From Desulfosporosinus orientis DSM 765 (GTDB lineage: Bacteria; Bacillota; Desulfitobacteriia; Desulfitobacteriales; Desulfitobacteriaceae), in the NCBI RefSeq assembly GCF_000235605.1, contig NC_016584.1, positions 4,873,151 to 4,937,150 on the forward strand: a stretch of DNA of 64,000 nucleotides, given 5' to 3'. Both the position numbers and the translations under genes were made by a program. A model generated the notes under the pieces. The model ran no database searches. It saw only the letters and a list, made by a program, of their open reading frames with translations, and was not told the DNA's origin. Of this stretch, positions 52,677-61,164 are shown piece after piece; position 1 is the first letter of the stretch, and every line of letters starts with the position of its first letter.

Positions 52677-54035
52677 TTAATGCTCAATACGCCGGAATTT
52701 TGCCAGAAAAAATCCATCCATTTCATGACGATGGGGTAAGAGCTGGAGCATTCCCTTGCGGGCTTGTTGAATATCCCGTGGGTCTGTCAGGGTAAAAGGC
52801 AAGTAGTTACTCAGATCCACCGGTTCAAATTCTGAATGAACGGTCCGAAATTTCTTAACCAATTCAAAGTTTTCCTCTGGTTCGATGGTGCAGGTTGTGT
52901 AAATTAACGTTCCTCCCTTTTTTACACAAGATGCCGCTCGTTCTAAAATAGCCCACTGCAATGAGGGCAATTCCTGAAGATCTTTTTCATCTTTCTGCCA
53001 GCGCATGTCAGCTTTTCTTCTCAGAACTCCTAACCCTGAACAGGGTACATCAGCCAAGACGCAATCCTGGGATTCAAGCCTTATTCCAGGCAAATTCCGG
53101 GCATCCCCCAACTGAGCGTCAATGATGGTAATGCCTAATCTATGAGCTAACTGGTTAATTAGTTCAAGCTTATGCTCGTGAATATCGAAGGCTAGAATTT
53201 CTCCCCGATTCTCCATGATTTGAGCCAGATGGCTGGATTTCCCTCCCGGAGCACTGCAGGCGTCCAGGACGGATTGCCCTGGTTGGGGAGCCGCCACATG
53301 GGCTACAAGCTGGGAACTTTCATCCTGGACGGTAAAAAGCCCCTTCCGGAAACTGTCAAGTTGATCCAAGGCACCGAAATCCTGTATTCTCAGACTTTCA
53401 GGTACCCGTGCTCCTAACTCAACGGTTATTCCTTCTTCTTTAAGACGCTCCGCTAAGTCCGGGCGTGAAATTTTCAGGGTATTGGTACGAATCCAGATAG
53501 GCGCCGGCTCGTTATTAATCCTGCATAAAGCTTCCGTTTCTTCACTGCCCCAACGTTTCAGCCAGCGCTGGACCAGCCATTCAGGGTGGGAATAGCGCAC
53601 AGAAAGGTAACGTACAGCTTCTCTTTTGGCATCCGGCCAGGAAATAGCCCAGCCCTTCTCCATTACCTTACGCAAAACCACATTAACCAGCCCTGTGTAT
53701 TTAGTAAAGCTTTTTGCCAGTTCCACACTTTCATTGACGGCTGCGGCAGGAGGCACTTTATCTACAAAAAGCAATTGAAAAGCGCCGATCCTTAAAATGG
53801 CCCTAACTTCATGAGGAAGGGCAGACATTGATTTGCTTAAATGCCTTCTTAAGGCATAATCCAAAGTCAGACGATGTTTTAAGGTTCCGTTAACCAATAA
53901 GGTAACAAATTGCCGGTCTCTTGAATCCTTTAAACGAGCGAGAGTTTTGTGCAAGAGCAGATTAGAGTAGGCCCCTTCAACCTCAACACGTGTTAATATC
54001 TGAACCGCCATACCTCGGGCGTTATCTTTAATCAT
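52677..54035 (-). CDS. rsmB: 16S rRNA (cytosine967-C5)-methyltransferase RsmB
   Basis: The 452-residue protein has an N-terminal NusB-like RNA-binding domain (about 1-140) and a C-terminal methylase with DACSAPGGKSSHLAQIM, ADVPCSGLGVLRRKADMRW and TCTIEPEEN, which contain the two catalytic cysteines. It overlaps the yugP end by 8 bases and follows the usual def-fmt-yugP-rsmB-rlmN order. Confidence 0.96.
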   Translation of the reverse strand: MIKDNARGMAVQILTRVEVEGAYSNLLLHKTLARLKDSRDRQFVTLLVNGTLKHRLTLDYALRRHLSKSMSALPHEVRAILRIGAFQLLFVDKVPPAAAVNESVELAKSFTKYTGLVNVVLRKVMEKGWAISWPDAKREAVRYLSVRYSHPEWLVQRWLKRWGSEETEALCRINNEPAPIWIRTNTLKISRPDLAERLKEEGITVELGARVPESLRIQDFGALDQLDSFRKGLFTVQDESSQLVAHVAAPQPGQSVLDACSAPGGKSSHLAQIMENRGEILAFDIHEHKLELINQLAHRLGITIIDAQLGDARNLPGIRLESQDCVLADVPCSGLGVLRRKADMRWQKDEKDLQELPSLQWAILERAASCVKKGGTLIYTTCTIEPEENFELVKKFRTVHSEFEPVDLSNYLPFTLTDPRDIQQARKGMLQLLPHRHEMDGFFLAKFRRIEH

Positions 54036-54717
54036 CGCTTCTACCCGAGGCTATAAGCATAAAACGTGCTAATTGCAGCACTGCTGCCAAGGCCGCTGCC
54101 ACATAGGTTAAGGCGGCTGCATTTAATACAGAGCGGGCACCACGAACCTCATCACTTCCCAACATTTGCCCCTCCTGAAGCAGAGAAAGGGCTCTGCCGC
54201 TGGCATTATATTCCACAGGGAGGGTAATTACTTGAAAGAGAACGGCAAAGGTAAAAGCAAAAATCCCCAGTTGCAGGAGCCAATCAAAAGCCGGAATAAA
54301 AAGACCCAGGATAATCAAAAGCGGACCGGCACTGCTGCCAATATTGGCGACAGGAACAAAAGCAGACCTGAGCTGCATAGGAGCATACCCTGCTGCATGC
54401 TGCAGGGCATGGCCCGTTTCATGAGCTGCTACTGCTATGGATGACAATGAGCTTCCCTGATAGACATCCTGACTTAAGCGAATCACCCTGGTGCGGGGAT
54501 CATAATGGTCGGAAAGGGAACCGCCTATGGGTTCAACCTTCACATCATAAAGTCCATGATTATTTAAAATCGTCCGTGCTGCTTGAGCTCCGGTAAGTCC
54601 AGACCTTGAACGGATTTTTGCATACTTTTTATAAGAGGATGAAATTTTAAATTGGGCATATAAAGAGAGAAGTATCGCCGGAATCAAAAGTACCATTGTC
54701 GAATCCCAAAAGAACAT
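54028..54717 (-). CDS. yugP: Membrane zinc metallopeptidase, YugP family
   Basis: Predicted membrane protease (DUF232/peptidase_MA-like neutral zinc metallopeptidase). The 229 residues from the ATG at 54717 have a first helix at 8-24, the zinc motif HETGH at 99-103, and three more hydrophobic segments. AAGGAGG is 7 bases upstream of the chosen ATG; the frame runs 23 codons further into fmt's end. Substrate unknown. Found between fmt and rsmB in many Clostridia. Confidence 0.88.
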   Translation of the reverse strand: MFFWDSTMVLLIPAILLSLYAQFKISSSYKKYAKIRSRSGLTGAQAARTILNNHGLYDVKVEPIGGSLSDHYDPRTRVIRLSQDVYQGSSLSSIAVAAHETGHALQHAAGYAPMQLRSAFVPVANIGSSAGPLLIILGLFIPAFDWLLQLGIFAFTFAVLFQVITLPVEYNASGRALSLLQEGQMLGSDEVRGARSVLNAAALTYVAAALAAVLQLARFMLIASGRSDD

Positions 54718-54757
54718 AGCCAAACCTCCTTTTTTCAACAAAACTACCCTCTTGCGA

Positions 54758-55723
54758 TCACTGGAATTTCTCCCCAATCTGACCATGCCGGCCGTTAAAA
54801 AAATCCCGAGCTTTCATAGTACGTTTCCCCGCCGGCTGAACCTCCAGCACGCCGAGAATCCCCTTCCCTGTTTGAACAAGTAAAGCGTCTCCTAACACCT
54901 GTACAATTTGACCCGGTTCAGCCTGCACCTCTGAGCGGGCTGCCCCTTCCCAGGGATCAGATCCTGGGACAGGCTGAAAAGGTTTGCTTCGCCATATCTT
55001 CAGGTTCTCTCCTCGGAAGGAAGCGAAGGCTCCCGGCCAAGGATTGAGTCCTCGAATTTGATTATGGAGGACTGCAGCCTCTCGTGACCAATCCAATCCT
55101 TCGTGTTCCCGCTTGAGAAGGGGCGCATAATTGGAATCTCCTGTTTGCGGTATTGGCTTTAAACTCCCTTTTTCCAGCTCCGCTAAAGTTTCTAAAAGGA
55201 GTTTCGCTCCTATCTCTGCTAATTGATCATGTATTTCACCTGTAGTTGCCTCTGCCGGAATCACTAATTCCTGTTTTAACAGCATATCTCCGGTGTCCAG
55301 ACCTTCATTCATCAGCATCGTGGTCACACCGGTATAGGGTTCTCCCTGCATCACAGCCCAATGAATAGGCGCCGCTCCGCGATAAGCGGGAAGCAAAGAA
55401 GCATGAACATTAATGCATCCTCCTTTAGGCAATTCCAATACAGCCTTGGGGAGAATCTGTCCATATGCCACAACAATGATGCTTTCCGGAGCTAACTCAT
55501 GGAGCAGCTCAATCCACTCCGCTGATTTTATCCTTTCCGGCTGAAAAACAGGCAGACTTAGCTCTCCCGCGGCGACTTTTACCGGACTGGGCTTTAATTT
55601 CTTTCCTCGGCCAGCAGGCCGGTCAGGTTGAGTAAAAACTCCCAATATTTCGTGTCCGCCTTCAGCTAACGCCTTCAGGGTGGGAACCGAAAAATCAGGT
55701 GTCCCCATAAAAACCACACGCAT
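54758..55723 (-). CDS. fmt: Methionyl-tRNA formyltransferase
   Basis: Formylates initiator Met-tRNA. The 321-residue protein starts MRVVFMGTPDFSVPTLKAL, has the catalytic region INVHASLLPAYRGAAPIHWA and TGVTTMLMNEGLDTGDML, and a C-terminal OB domain. It follows def by about 40 bases. Confidence 0.96.
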   Translation of the reverse strand: MRVVFMGTPDFSVPTLKALAEGGHEILGVFTQPDRPAGRGKKLKPSPVKVAAGELSLPVFQPERIKSAEWIELLHELAPESIIVVAYGQILPKAVLELPKGGCINVHASLLPAYRGAAPIHWAVMQGEPYTGVTTMLMNEGLDTGDMLLKQELVIPAEATTGEIHDQLAEIGAKLLLETLAELEKGSLKPIPQTGDSNYAPLLKREHEGLDWSREAAVLHNQIRGLNPWPGAFASFRGENLKIWRSKPFQPVPGSDPWEGAARSEVQAEPGQIVQVLGDALLVQTGKGILGVLEVQPAGKRTMKARDFFNGRHGQIGEKFQ

Positions 55724-55762
55724 TGTCTATCCCCCTTACTTGAGGTTGAAATGTATTCTAAC

Positions 55763-56215
55763 TTAACCGCGATATGTTTTATCGGCAACATCAATGAAGA
55801 GAATCCCTTCCAGGTGATCTATTTCATGTTGTAACGCACGAGCCAATAATTTCTCTGCCCGAATATCTACCATTTTTCCCTGACGGTTCAGACCCTGGAC
55901 ATGAACCTTAGCAGCCCTGGTCACATCCCCCGTCATATTGGGAATACTGAGGCACCCTTCCTCAGCCGTACTTGTTCCTTCTTTTTCTAAAATAACAGGG
56001 TTCATGAGCTCCACCAAAACGCCATCTGCCTCCACGACAATAACCCGCTTGGAAACTCCAATTTGGGGAGCTGCCAGCCCTACTCCTTCAGCTTGACGCA
56101 TGGTTTCCACCATGTTGTCCAATAACTTTGTGATAGAAGAATTAATCTCTTTAACCTCTTTTGCTTTTTCACGAAGCACTTCTGCCCCTATCTCTACTAT
56201 CTGATAAACAGCCAT
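55763..56215 (-). CDS. def: Peptide deformylase
   Basis: Removes the N-formyl group from new proteins. From the ATG at 56215 it has 150 residues and the three motifs GVGLAAPQIG at 44-53, EGCLS at 86-90 (Cys88) and HEIDH at 130-134, which bind the metal. The frame extends 13 codons upstream but AAAGGGG is nearer the chosen ATG. Follows priA by about 97 bases. Confidence 0.96.
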   Translation of the reverse strand: MAVYQIVEIGAEVLREKAKEVKEINSSITKLLDNMVETMRQAEGVGLAAPQIGVSKRVIVVEADGVLVELMNPVILEKEGTSTAEEGCLSIPNMTGDVTRAAKVHVQGLNRQGKMVDIRAEKLLARALQHEIDHLEGILFIDVADKTYRG

Positions 56216-56312
56216 TTTCTCAATGCCCCTTTCTAAACTATCACCTGAACTCATTCATTATTACTTAGAAATTATATGTGATGATTAACCTCTCAGTCTA
56301 GGTCCCAATAAC

Positions 56313-58586
56313 TCAGAGAGGATCCACTTCAATATTTAAGATAATACCGTTACTGGACGGCCTGGCAAAAAACCTCTGCACTCCTTGATGTAAAAAGGTC
56401 CTCAACCGATCCTGTTGGGTGCCTTTGACGGATATTTGCCATCTCCATTGATTGCGGAGCCTGGGCAGCACCGCTGGCGCCGGACCAAGAATATCCAATT
56501 CATTATTGCCAAATTCATGGTCTCCCATTCCTTGTTGTAAGCATTCCCCTAAATCATGGGCTCCTTTAATAACACGATCTTCTCTTTCATGGAGCAGCAG
56601 TACTCGAATGATATGGGTATAAGGCGGATATTTTCGCTCTTTACGATAGCGGATTTCTTCCCAGAAAAAGCCTTGGAAATCATGATGAGCCGCCTTAACC
56701 ACCGCACTGTCATAGGGAGAATAGGTTTGTATAACAACCTCACCGGGTTTGTCACTTCGTCCCGCTCGCCCGGCAACCTGGGTCAGAAGCTGAAAGGTCC
56801 GCTCCCGAGCCCTGAAATCCGGCATATTGAGAGTTTGATCTGCTGCAATCACTCCCACCAGGGTGACATTGGGGAAATCCAGGCCTTTGGCCATCATCTG
56901 GGTACCTACCAAAACAGCAGCTTCTTGACGGCGGAATCTCTCTAAAATAATATGATGGGCTTCCTTCGTTCTTGTCGTATCAAAATCCAAACGTAAAGTC
57001 GGAATCTCCGGAAAAAGCCCCTGAAGCTCCTCCTCAACTCGCTGGGTTCCTTGTCCGAAAAAACGAATATAGCGACTCCCGCATTGGGGACAAGTGTGAG
57101 GCGGCTGCTCTTGATAATCGCAATAATGGCAGCGCATAGCCTGACCTTGGGTGTGATAGGTTAAGGCAATTTCACAATTAGGACAACTGACGACATATCC
57201 GCATTCCCGGCAAACCACAAAGGTAGAATAGCCTCTGCGGTTTAAAAACAACATGGTTTGCTCTCCTTTGTCCAGCCTGTCTTTTAATTTTTCTTGTAAT
57301 GACGAGGAAAAAATACTCCGATTTCCTTGGCGGAGTTCATCCCGCATATCCACTATTTCCACAGGGGGGAGCATACTCTTGCCTATTCTCGCCGTCATGG
57401 TCAGCAAACCGATTTTTCCAGATTGAGCTGCAGCATAAGCTTCCAGAGAAGGCGTTGCACTGCCCAGCAAGACAACCCCTTTCCTGTGTTCCATCCTCTT
57501 TCGTGCTACATCACGAGCGTGGTATTTAGGATTTTCATCTTGCTTGAATGCCCCATCATGTTCTTCATCTAAAATAATAAGACGTAAATTGGGCAGAGGA
57601 GCAAACACCGCTGAACGGGCACCAATGACAATCTTCTTTTTGCCTGCCAGGATATCCAGCCAGGCCTTCATTTTTTCCCGCTGGCCCAAGCCCGAATGCA
57701 AAACAATCACTTTTTCCCCAAAATGCTTTTCAAAAAAGCCTGCAACTTGGGAAGTCAGGGATATTTCAGGGACAAGAAGAATAGCGTCCCCACCCTGCTC
57801 CAATACCCTGGCAATCAATTCACGATAGACTTCTGTTTTGCCGCTGCCGGTTACGCCATGCAGCAATATCGTCTGGGGTGAGCCCTCCTTTAAGGCCGTA
57901 AGTACGCTCCCAACAGCAACAGCTTGCTCTTTGGTTAATTCATAGGTTTTCGCCCCCGAGTCTAGACAATCCCTGGGATTGCTTTCCTGCTTAAGATCCG
58001 GAGTCTCGCCAGGAAGAGAGCTCCCCTTTGGAGCTTTAAAGCGAAATTCCTTCCTCACCCAGCCTTGACTGATGAGCTTATCAAGGGTACTCTCGGCGAT
58101 GTTGGCTCTTTTCAAAAAAACTTTAAAGGAAATCGCCTTTTCCCTGGCCCGGCTTAAAACCTTTAGCCCTCGGAAGGCCTCAGGATCCAGCCACTCAAGA
58201 GTTAGAACATCCGGATCTGCCAAGGATGACTCCAGAACAATCCACACTTCAATTTTGCCTTTAAAAAGGGGCCAGACTGTATGCAGGCTTTGAGCCAGGG
58301 AACAGATGGTGGTTTGAGCCAGCCAATGGGCAAGTTCAATCAGTTCTTGGGGAACCAGGCTATCTTTATCCACTATTTCCAAGACAGGCTTTAGAGTACA
58401 GCCCTCCAATTCTTCGGGCAAATTATCCGTCACATCAACAACAAGCCCCTGTACTTTCCTGTTTTGCAGAGAAACCAGGACTCTCATTCCTTTCTTAATA
58501 ATAAGAGACTCAGGAATAAGATAATGAAAGCTCTGATCAAGACGCCGATTTGCAACATCAACCAATACTTCAGCATAGCGAAACAT
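56313..58586 (-). CDS. priA: Primosomal protein N' (PriA helicase)
   Basis: Restarts stalled replication forks. The 757-residue protein has a DNA-binding N-terminal domain, helicase motif GVTGSGKTEVYRE, DEEH, the zinc-binding cysteines CRECGYVVSCPNCE and CHYCDYQEQPPHTCPQCG, and GTQMMAKGLDFPNVTLVG and RAGR. AAGGAGG precedes the ATG. First gene of the long run to thiN, with its own promoter. Confidence 0.96.
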   Translation of the reverse strand: MFRYAEVLVDVANRRLDQSFHYLIPESLIIKKGMRVLVSLQNRKVQGLVVDVTDNLPEELEGCTLKPVLEIVDKDSLVPQELIELAHWLAQTTICSLAQSLHTVWPLFKGKIEVWIVLESSLADPDVLTLEWLDPEAFRGLKVLSRAREKAISFKVFLKRANIAESTLDKLISQGWVRKEFRFKAPKGSSLPGETPDLKQESNPRDCLDSGAKTYELTKEQAVAVGSVLTALKEGSPQTILLHGVTGSGKTEVYRELIARVLEQGGDAILLVPEISLTSQVAGFFEKHFGEKVIVLHSGLGQREKMKAWLDILAGKKKIVIGARSAVFAPLPNLRLIILDEEHDGAFKQDENPKYHARDVARKRMEHRKGVVLLGSATPSLEAYAAAQSGKIGLLTMTARIGKSMLPPVEIVDMRDELRQGNRSIFSSSLQEKLKDRLDKGEQTMLFLNRRGYSTFVVCRECGYVVSCPNCEIALTYHTQGQAMRCHYCDYQEQPPHTCPQCGSRYIRFFGQGTQRVEEELQGLFPEIPTLRLDFDTTRTKEAHHIILERFRRQEAAVLVGTQMMAKGLDFPNVTLVGVIAADQTLNMPDFRARERTFQLLTQVAGRAGRSDKPGEVVIQTYSPYDSAVVKAAHHDFQGFFWEEIRYRKERKYPPYTHIIRVLLLHEREDRVIKGAHDLGECLQQGMGDHEFGNNELDILGPAPAVLPRLRNQWRWQISVKGTQQDRLRTFLHQGVQRFFARPSSNGIILNIEVDPL

Positions 58587-58641
58587 GGTGAGTCCTCCTT
58601 ATAAGCAAAAATATACGCTAATGTCAATATTGGTCAAATAC

Positions 58642-58671
58642 ATTATATCAAATCTCTGGCTGGCAATACAA
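58642..58671 (-). promoter_or_regulatory. Candidate promoter of the priA operon
   Basis: Minus-strand TTGTAT (58666-58671) and TATAAT (58642-58647) with an 18-base spacer. A second possibility nearer the gene is TTGACC-16-TATATT. The two promoters for priA and the uracil permease are divergent in the 387-base gap. Confidence 0.55.
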
Positions 58672-58750
58672 TTTATCCTAGTATTGTACAAATAAATTCA
58701 TAAAATCACAATTCGGCGGGCAAAAACACCGTTATGAAAAAAATAACCTC

Positions 58751-58780
58751 TTGTCAAAACAGAAGGAATTATGATATGCT
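58751..58780 (+). promoter_or_regulatory. Sigma-A promoter of the uracil permease gene
   Basis: TTGTCA (58751-58756) and TATGCT (58775-58780) with an 18-base spacer, just upstream of the PyrR element. Confidence 0.65.
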
Positions 58781-58800
58781 TTAGGATAGTTGAATCCTTT

Positions 58801-58898
58801 ACCTTTAAATTAGTCCCGTGAGGCTAAGAAGGGAATGGCGAACCATGAATTAGGCATGGACACCTCTTTCTTGCTTGCGGGCGAGGAAGAGGTTTTTT
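58801..58898 (+). promoter_or_regulatory. PyrR-binding RNA element with downstream terminator (attenuator)
   Basis: The leader contains AGTCCCGTGAGGCTAAGAAG (58812-58831), which matches the PyrR-binding loop of pyr leaders. It is followed at 58862-58898 by a 13-bp hairpin (ACCTCTTTCTTGC with GCGAGGAAGAGGT, two G-T pairs) and a T-run. By the Bacillus model, UMP-loaded PyrR would favour the terminator and shut off the permease. pyrR itself is not in the window. Confidence 0.85.
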
Positions 58899-58973
58899 GT
58901 TTCCTCAGATTAATACCTGAGAGTATACATGTCTGTAAAGAAGGGCATTAAGTAAAATTAGGAGGATGAAGTC

Positions 58974-60197
58974 ATGAAAGAAGTTCAAATCAACGAGAGA
59001 TTACCACTAACCCGAGCTATACCACTGGGAGTCCAGCATTTGTTTGCCATGACGGGCAGCACAATTTTAGTCCCATTCCTAGTTGGTTTATCCCCGGCAA
59101 CTGCCTTATTCTGTTCCGGTATTGGAACCATCGTCTTCTTACTTCTAACGCGCAGCAAAGTCCCGGCTTATCTCGGTTCATCTTTTGCTTTTATCGCCAG
59201 TTTGACGGCATTTGTCAAAGATCAGAACAATCTAAGTTCAGCCATGGCAGGTGTTTTATCAGTAGGTCTTGCCTATATTCTCATATATTTTGTACTTCGT
59301 CTCTTTGGTACTAAGTGGATCAACAAACTAATCCCCCCCGTCGTTGCCGGAAGCGTCGTAGCAATTATCGGATTAAGTTTAACTCCGGTAGCATTACAAA
59401 TGGCGGGTGCAAATTGGATCGTAGCAATCTTTACATTGGCTGTGGCAATTATAGTCAGTGTCTATGGTAAAGGGTTTTCTAAAGTAATTCCTGTTCTTCT
59501 AGCTATTGTGGCCGGATATATACTTGCTTATTTTATGGGACTAGTAGATACTGCAAAAATTATTGAATCATTCAAAACACCCTTTGTTTTACCTTTCAGC
59601 AGTTTCGGAACAATCCACATAGACGTGACCGCCATTCTTACTTTCGCACCATTAGCTCTTATCACATTAATCGAAGATTTAGGTCACATGATGATCCTTG
59701 GAAACATTACTCATACTGACATCATTGAAGACCCAGGCTTTGACAAGGTTGTTTTAGGAAATGGTTTAGCAACAGGTATCGCCAGTATATTTGGCGGAGT
59801 TCCCCTTACCACGTATGCAGAAAATATCGGCGTGTTAGCGATTACGAAAGTATATAGCTCATTAAATCTCTGGATTGCGGCTATTGCTGCCATTATTCTA
59901 AGCACATTTAACCCTTTGGGTGTATTAATCATGTCCATTCCAACCCCAGTGATGGGCGGCGTAGTAATACTCCTCTTTGGTATGATCGGTGCAGCAGGAC
60001 TTCGCACATTGATTGAAGCCAAAGTTGATTTTTCTAAAAACAAAAACCTTATTATTGCAGCGGTCATCTTCGCTGTAGGTATCGGCCTGGCCAATCATGG
60101 TATCATGTTTGCTACTCTGGCAGGAATTTTCCTGAATCTTGTTCTCAAGGATGAACCTGAAGAACTCATAAATACGAGTAAGCAAGTGGCAAAATAA
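58974..60197 (+). CDS. uraA: Uracil permease
   Basis: Proton-coupled uracil importer of the NCS2 family. The 407-residue protein has about 12-14 membrane segments and the family regions GVQHLFAMTGSTILVP, PAYLGSSFAFIAS, the conserved LITLIEDLGHMMILGN and FGGVPLTTYAENIGVLAITKV. The PyrR attenuator makes uracil rather than xanthine or urate the likely substrate. GGAGG is well placed before the ATG. Confidence 0.95.
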   Translation: MKEVQINERLPLTRAIPLGVQHLFAMTGSTILVPFLVGLSPATALFCSGIGTIVFLLLTRSKVPAYLGSSFAFIASLTAFVKDQNNLSSAMAGVLSVGLAYILIYFVLRLFGTKWINKLIPPVVAGSVVAIIGLSLTPVALQMAGANWIVAIFTLAVAIIVSVYGKGFSKVIPVLLAIVAGYILAYFMGLVDTAKIIESFKTPFVLPFSSFGTIHIDVTAILTFAPLALITLIEDLGHMMILGNITHTDIIEDPGFDKVVLGNGLATGIASIFGGVPLTTYAENIGVLAITKVYSSLNLWIAAIAAIILSTFNPLGVLIMSIPTPVMGGVVILLFGMIGAAGLRTLIEAKVDFSKNKNLIIAAVIFAVGIGLANHGIMFATLAGIFLNLVLKDEPEELINTSKQVAK

Positions 60198-60228
60198 AGG
60201 TTCAATTCATATAATAACAACCTTATCT

Positions 60229-60252
60229 AAGGACGCAAAAGCGTCCTTTTTT
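60229..60252 (+). terminator. Terminator after the uracil permease
   Basis: AAGGACGC (60229-60236), loop AAAA, GCGTCCTT (60241-60248), then TTTT: a perfect 8-bp stem. Confidence 0.9.
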
Positions 60253-60267
60253 ATGTACACGCAATCT

Positions 60268-60661
60268 TTTTCATCATCTAATGGTGTCGTGTTAGGGACA
60301 TGGCAAGCTACTCATAAATTTATCCTTAAAATACCTCCAAAGCCATTCTAAAGAACTCGTTAACCCAAAAGCCAAGGCGGCTTCGTTTCACAGGAGTGAA
60401 CCCATTGCATGGAGAGGTGGTAAAGCCCACAAACCGGCGCGGGTTAGCGGAGCCTGTGGTTCACTTCAGGCGCTACCCGGAGGTTTGGCGAAGCTCCCGC
60501 GGCGGTGAGTGGGCGAGCCTCGGAATGCTGCGGTGACGAAGACACTGTCTTCGCACGAATTAGCTTTTCTTGCAGGAAGTGAACGAAGCCGCCTGACCTG
60601 GACACGGCCCCTTTTCATTATCTGATGGTGCTGCATAGCAGTATGAAAAGCTACTCCTAAA
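60268..60661 (+). repeat. Dispersed structured element, copy D, with flanking direct repeats
   Basis: Copy D fills the 563-base gap between the permease and the ACT gene. Core 60376-60593 (218 bp). The terminal arms GGCGGCTTCGTTTCAC and GTGAACGAAGCCGCC pair in all 15 positions with one bulged T. An inner stem GTGAACC/GGTTCAC (60396-60402 with 60458-60464) is perfect. It carries the CGAAGACACTGTCTTCG palindrome (60537-60553) and lacks the inserted hairpin of B and C. Direct repeats of about 50 bp, roughly three-quarters identical, flank it at 60268-60318 and 60612-60661. The rest of the gap to 60761 shows nothing else. Confidence 0.82.
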
Positions 60662-60760
60662 AAAGTTTACTATGCAAAGATAGACACCCAATTCCTATGT
60701 CATTGGGTGTCTAGAAAAATAACCTGACTATCTTATTCTTAACCATAGTGTCATAAGCTT

Positions 60761-61162
60761 TTATTTTATCGGCAAATTCAAGGCCTGCACAGCCTTCTCC
60801 ATAATGCCCTTATCTTGTACTCTCAAGACAACAAGGGCATCTTCCTTCTCTTTCTCGACAAAGGCATACATGTACTCTACGACCACATCCTGCTGAACCA
60901 GCTGATTAAGAACCTCTGCCAGCCCCCCGGTGCGATCAGGCACTTTCAGTACCCAAACAGGCGTTAACGAAACAACAACTTTTCGTTCACGCAGTTTTTG
61001 GGCCGTCTCTTCAGGGTCATCAACAATAATGCGCAAAACCCCATAATCCTTAGTGTCTGCTAACGATAGGGCCCGCAAATTAACTTTACATTCAGCGAGA
61101 AGACTGATAACTTCGGCCAGCCTTCCTTTGGCATTCTCCAAAAAAATTGATAACTGTAACAC
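60761..61162 (-). CDS. Tandem ACT-domain protein
   Basis: A 133-residue protein made of two ACT domains (LSIFLENAKGRLAEVISLLAECKVNLRALSLADT, then VWVLKVPDRTGGLAEVLNQL), which usually bind amino acids. It starts with GTG and follows paaK by two bases. The pair paaK-ACT recurs in anaerobes near indolepyruvate oxidoreductase genes, suggesting a sensor for aromatic amino acid breakdown; this is inference. Confidence 0.85.
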   Translation of the reverse strand: MLQLSIFLENAKGRLAEVISLLAECKVNLRALSLADTKDYGVLRIIVDDPEETAQKLRERKVVVSLTPVWVLKVPDRTGGLAEVLNQLVQQDVVVEYMYAFVEKEKEDALVVLRVQDKGIMEKAVQALNLPIK

Positions 61163-61164
61163 CC

